Part shown: piece by piece, positions 61,376-64,000 of the stretch
Numbering within the stretch: position 1 is the stretch's first letter
Layout: each line of letters starts with the position of its first letter
From: NCEH01 sp040049195
GTDB taxonomy: Bacteria; Pseudomonadota; Alphaproteobacteria; Rhizobiales; Xanthobacteraceae
Direction: 5' to 3' (one strand)
DNA: 64,000 bases
NCBI RefSeq assembly: GCF_040049195.1
Contig: NZ_JBDZDL010000004.1
The notes under the pieces: model-generated
The model's database searches: none
Seen by the model: the letters and a program-made list of their open reading frames with translations, nothing else
Told to the model about the DNA's origin: nothing
Made by a program: the position numbers and the translations under genes

Positions 61376-64000
61376 TCAATAGACGTCGCGGCAATAGCGG
61401 CGCTGTGCGGCGAGCTGTTCCAGCGCCTCGGTTCCGATCAGCTCGCTGAGCACATGGTCCACCGCCGGGGCCATGCCCTGGAGGCTGCCGCACACATAGA
61501 TCGCCGCTCCGCTCTCGATCCAGCGCACCACCTCCGCGCCGGCTTCCTTCAGGCGGTGCTGCACATAGAGGTGCTCCGCCTGGTCACGGGAGAAGGCGAG
61601 ATCCAGCCGCGCCAGCGCGCCGGCGCTTTGCCAGGCGGTGATCTCGTCGCGGAAATAGAAATCGTGCTGCCGATTGCGCTCCCCGAAGATCAGCCAATTG
61701 GCGTCCTGCCCGGCGCGCACGCGGCGCTTGAGATGGGCCCGCAGGCCCGCAAGGCCGGTGCCGTTGCCGATGAGAATCAACGGTCGGGCATCGTCCGGTC
61801 CGTGGAAGGCCGGGTTGGACCTGATGCGCAAGGCGATCCGCGCGCCTTCCGGCGCATGGTGGGTCAGCCAGCCGGAGCCAAGACCATAGCCGCCTTCGGG
61901 TGTCCGGGTCTGGCGCACGAGGAGCTCGATCCGTCCGTCCTCGGGAATGGAGGCGATGGAATATTCGCGGTGAGGCAAGGGTTTGAGGCCGTCCGCGATC
62001 TCCTGCGCGCTGGCGCCGGACCGATCCTGCGCAGGCTGGAGGCTACGCGCCAAAAGCTCGCGCAGGGGCAGAGTCTGTCCGCCATGCTGGACCGGGGCGT
62101 CGCCGTCGAGCTTCAAGGCAACGAGCGTGCGCCGGACGGTTTCCATATCCAGGCGCGGGCCGATCTCGGCGATGTCGCCAGCGGCCCAGCCGGTGGGTGT
62201 CCCGTCCCGCTCCAGCGAGAGATGGAAGGTCGGCAGCCCGGCGCTGCCGGCATTGAGCAGGCGGCGGCTGGCGAGGCGCCAGTCCTCATAATGGGGCTGG
62301 CTCCAGTCGGGCAGGGTGGTGAGGCCGGACAATGTGCCGAGATGCTGCTGCCAATGGCGCAGCGCGCCCGCGTCCTCCATGTCGACATCGATGCGGTCGA
62401 ACAGCGGTGTCGCCCCGTGGGTGCGCAGCCAGGCGTCGAGTTCCGCGCCGAACCCGCAGAAGCGCGAGAACGACCGGTCGCCCAGCGCCAGCACGCCATA
62501 ATCGAGGTTCGCCAGCCCGGCGTGCCCGTTCTGCGTGCTCATGCGCCGGGCGAAGGCGCGGGCGGCGTCGGGGGGCTCGCCCTCGCCGAAGGTGGAGACG
62601 ACAAACAGCGCCCGCTTCGCTTTTGCCAAGGCCTCGGGCGCAAGGCCGGCGAGGGAGGCCACCGTCACCGGCAGGCCGGCCGCCTGCAGAGCGTTGGCGC
62701 TCTGCCAAGCGAGGCGCTCTGCGGTGCCGGTCTGGCTCGCATAGGCGACCAGCACCGGCGCGGTGTCGGGCATGGCGACGGCGACCGGCGCGGCGGCCGC
62801 GCGGGCCTCGCGCTTCTTCTTGCGGCGGTCGAGATAGAGCATCCAGCCGGTGATGGCGAACAAAGGCATCAGCAGGCTCGCCACCATCATCAGCAGCGTG
62901 CCGGTAAAGCCGAAGAAGCTGCCGGAGTGCAGCGGGAAGATGCTGCCCATGAGCTTCTGCCCGGCCGGAAGATCATCGTAGCGGCGATGCTCGCGCACCT
63001 GGCCGGCAGCATCCAGGACCAAGGTGTTGTTCGCCCGCTCATGGGCCGGGTTCACGGGCTGGTAGGTGACGGTCAGGGTCTGAGCATTGCCCTGCGGCAG
63101 GCGCACGGTGGCGATGCTGAAGCCGCCGGATTCGCGCACGAACGCGGGCCAGAGCGCGGCAAGATTCAGCGGCGCGCCGCCGCGCGCCTCGCGTCCTTCC
63201 CGCGGCGCGCGCTCGCCGGTGGGAGGCGGGCCGGCTTGTGGGCCCGCGGGGCCTGCACCCGGGGCTCCAGCGGGGGCGGGCGGCGGCCCGGCCGGGCGCG
63301 GGCCCTGCTGCGCCGGGCGCGGTGTGCCAGTGAGATCGAACAGCGCGCCGCGATACCAGTCGTAGGACCAGTACAGTCCGGTCAGCGAGGCCAGCAGGTA
63401 GAAGGGCAGCACCCAGGTGCCGATGACCGAATGCAATTCCCACAGGAAGCTGCGGCCCCGCCGGCCGAAGTCCAGCCGCAGCCAGTTGCGCCAGTCCAGC
63501 GCGCGGCGCGGCCAGCGCAGATAGAGGCCCGAGAGCGACAGCACGATCAGGCCGATGGTGGAGGCGCCGACGATCTGCTTTCCGACATCGCCGGCCGCAA
63601 GCCAGCGGTGCACCTGCATCACGAAGCGGAAGAAGGCCTGGCCCTGCACATCGCCCAAGAGCGTGCCGTCATAGGGGTTCACGTAGCGGTTCTCGCCGCG
63701 CGGCCCGCCCGGGCCCGCCGCCGGTGCGCCGGCCGGAGCGGGTGGGGGCGCGAACGTGACCCGCGCGGCGCGGGTGGGATCCGCGGAAACCATCAGGGCT
63801 GTCGGAGTCTTGCCGGGCGCGTTGGCGCGGATGCGCTCGAGCAATTGGTCCGGCGCGAGTGGGCCGGGCGCCGCCGGCTGGACAGTGATGACTCCGGGAT
63901 TGAGCGCAGCGAGGATTTCGTCCTCGAACGAGAGCATGGCCCCGGTGACGCCCACTACCGCCAGCACGATGCCGGCGGTGATGCCGAGAAACCAATGGAT
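61376..64000 (-). CDS. Membrane PepSY / flavodoxin-reductase fusion (iron-reductase or sulfite-reductase-flavoprotein-like), 5' end outside
   Basis: The frame continues past the window end, so the N-terminus is missing. The visible 875 residues hold PepSY-type membrane segments (IHWFLGITAG, GASTIGLIVLSLSGLYL, LLMPLFAITGWMLYL), a Pro/Gly/Ala-rich periplasmic insert (GPRPAGPPPAPAGAPG), then a flavodoxin domain (VLVAYASQTGTAERL) and a FAD/NADPH reductase (HREYSIASIPEDG, GNGTGLAGLRAHL, YVCGSLQGM). It probably moves electrons from NADPH across the membrane, for example to ferric siderophores. Confidence 0.85.
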   Translation of the reverse strand: MHWFLGITAGIVLAVVGVTGAMLSFEDEILAALNPGVITVQPAAPGPLAPDQLLERIRANAPGKTPTALMVSADPTRAARVTFAPPPAPAGAPAAGPGGPRGENRYVNPYDGTLLGDVQGQAFFRFVMQVHRWLAAGDVGKQIVGASTIGLIVLSLSGLYLRWPRRALDWRNWLRLDFGRRGRSFLWELHSVIGTWVLPFYLLASLTGLYWSYDWYRGALFDLTGTPRPAQQGPRPAGPPPAPAGAPGAGPAGPQAGPPPTGERAPREGREARGGAPLNLAALWPAFVRESGGFSIATVRLPQGNAQTLTVTYQPVNPAHERANNTLVLDAAGQVREHRRYDDLPAGQKLMGSIFPLHSGSFFGFTGTLLMMVASLLMPLFAITGWMLYLDRRKKKREARAAAAPVAVAMPDTAPVLVAYASQTGTAERLAWQSANALQAAGLPVTVASLAGLAPEALAKAKRALFVVSTFGEGEPPDAARAFARRMSTQNGHAGLANLDYGVLALGDRSFSRFCGFGAELDAWLRTHGATPLFDRIDVDMEDAGALRHWQQHLGTLSGLTTLPDWSQPHYEDWRLASRRLLNAGSAGLPTFHLSLERDGTPTGWAAGDIAEIGPRLDMETVRRTLVALKLDGDAPVQHGGQTLPLRELLARSLQPAQDRSGASAQEIADGLKPLPHREYSIASIPEDGRIELLVRQTRTPEGGYGLGSGWLTHHAPEGARIALRIRSNPAFHGPDDARPLILIGNGTGLAGLRAHLKRRVRAGQDANWLIFGERNRQHDFYFRDEITAWQSAGALARLDLAFSRDQAEHLYVQHRLKEAGAEVVRWIESGAAIYVCGSLQGMAPAVDHVLSELIGTEALEQLAAQRRYCRDVY

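Overview
The window looks like chromosomal DNA of a GC-rich alphaproteobacterium of the Hyphomicrobiales with a methylotrophic or formate-oxidising lifestyle. The evidence is a tetrahydromethanopterin (H4MPT)-linked one-carbon cluster (mch, mtdB, mptG and several cofactor ligases), a selenocysteine-containing respiratory formate dehydrogenase, and small families typical of Rhizobiales (GCG_CRPN, RcnB, DUF1328). A perfect ParB-binding parS palindrome at 59236-59251 suggests the segment is not far from the replication origin. I see no insertion sequence, prophage, CRISPR array or rRNA.

Layout. 1-4.8 kb: tail of a zinc alcohol dehydrogenase, a transglutaminase-like protein, an envelope-type trio (epimerase, FAD oxidoreductase, GtrA) and a VanX-like dipeptidase. 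4.8-19.4 kb: a nearly self-contained selenocysteine/formate dehydrogenase island. On the minus strand run fdnG (in-frame UGA plus SECIS), fdxH, fdoI, fdhE, selA, a Sel1-repeat gene, selB with the tRNA-Sec gene selC inside its 3' end, and two unknown coupled genes. On the plus strand follow a TlpA-like thioredoxin, a Tat-exported transglutaminase-like protein and selD. 19.5-21.4 kb: a small secreted protein and an APH/P-loop kinase fusion. 21.4-29.8 kb: a complete kdp potassium-uptake operon, with two microproteins (an unnamed 27-residue one and KdpF) and the KdpD/KdpE two-component system.

29.8-38.5 kb is a looser region of small membrane and secreted proteins, a tRNA with CAU anticodon (probably Ile2), a SIMPL protein, a lipid-kinase-like protein, a PotF-type binding protein and an acyl-CoA synthetase. 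38.5-40.3 kb holds rpe and fbp. 40.4-49.9 kb is the H4MPT/C1 cluster. One tightly overlapping minus-strand operon runs HIT protein, mptG, mtdB, ATP-grasp ligase, mch, RimK-like ligase, CitG-like protein. A second minus-strand unit holds an MfnD-like ligase, a Hydantoinase_A-fold C1 protein and a FolB-like aldolase, divergent from a HisA-like gene. fae, fhc and mtdA are not in the window.

50-53.3 kb: the alpha-E / circularly permuted ATP-grasp / transglutaminase-fold trio, in which the transglutaminase fold has lost its catalytic Cys and His. 53.4-59.1 kb: a molybdopterin-binding CinA-type protein, a lone xanthine-dehydrogenase-family large subunit, a DMT transporter and a ChrA half-transporter pair. 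59.1-64 kb: parS, a stand-alone Lrp/AsnC ligand-binding protein, a TPP riboswitch with thiD, an XRE-cupin regulator behind a perfect palindrome, and a membrane PepSY-flavoreductase fusion that leaves the window.

How they fit: formaldehyde-level carbon is oxidised through H4MPT (MtdB, Mch) to formate, which the Sec-containing formate dehydrogenase oxidises at the membrane. fbp and rpe suggest sugar-phosphate cycling, possibly CO2 fixation. The most unusual features are selC embedded in selB, the 15-bp repeat array joining selC to the selB stop codon, and the parS site.
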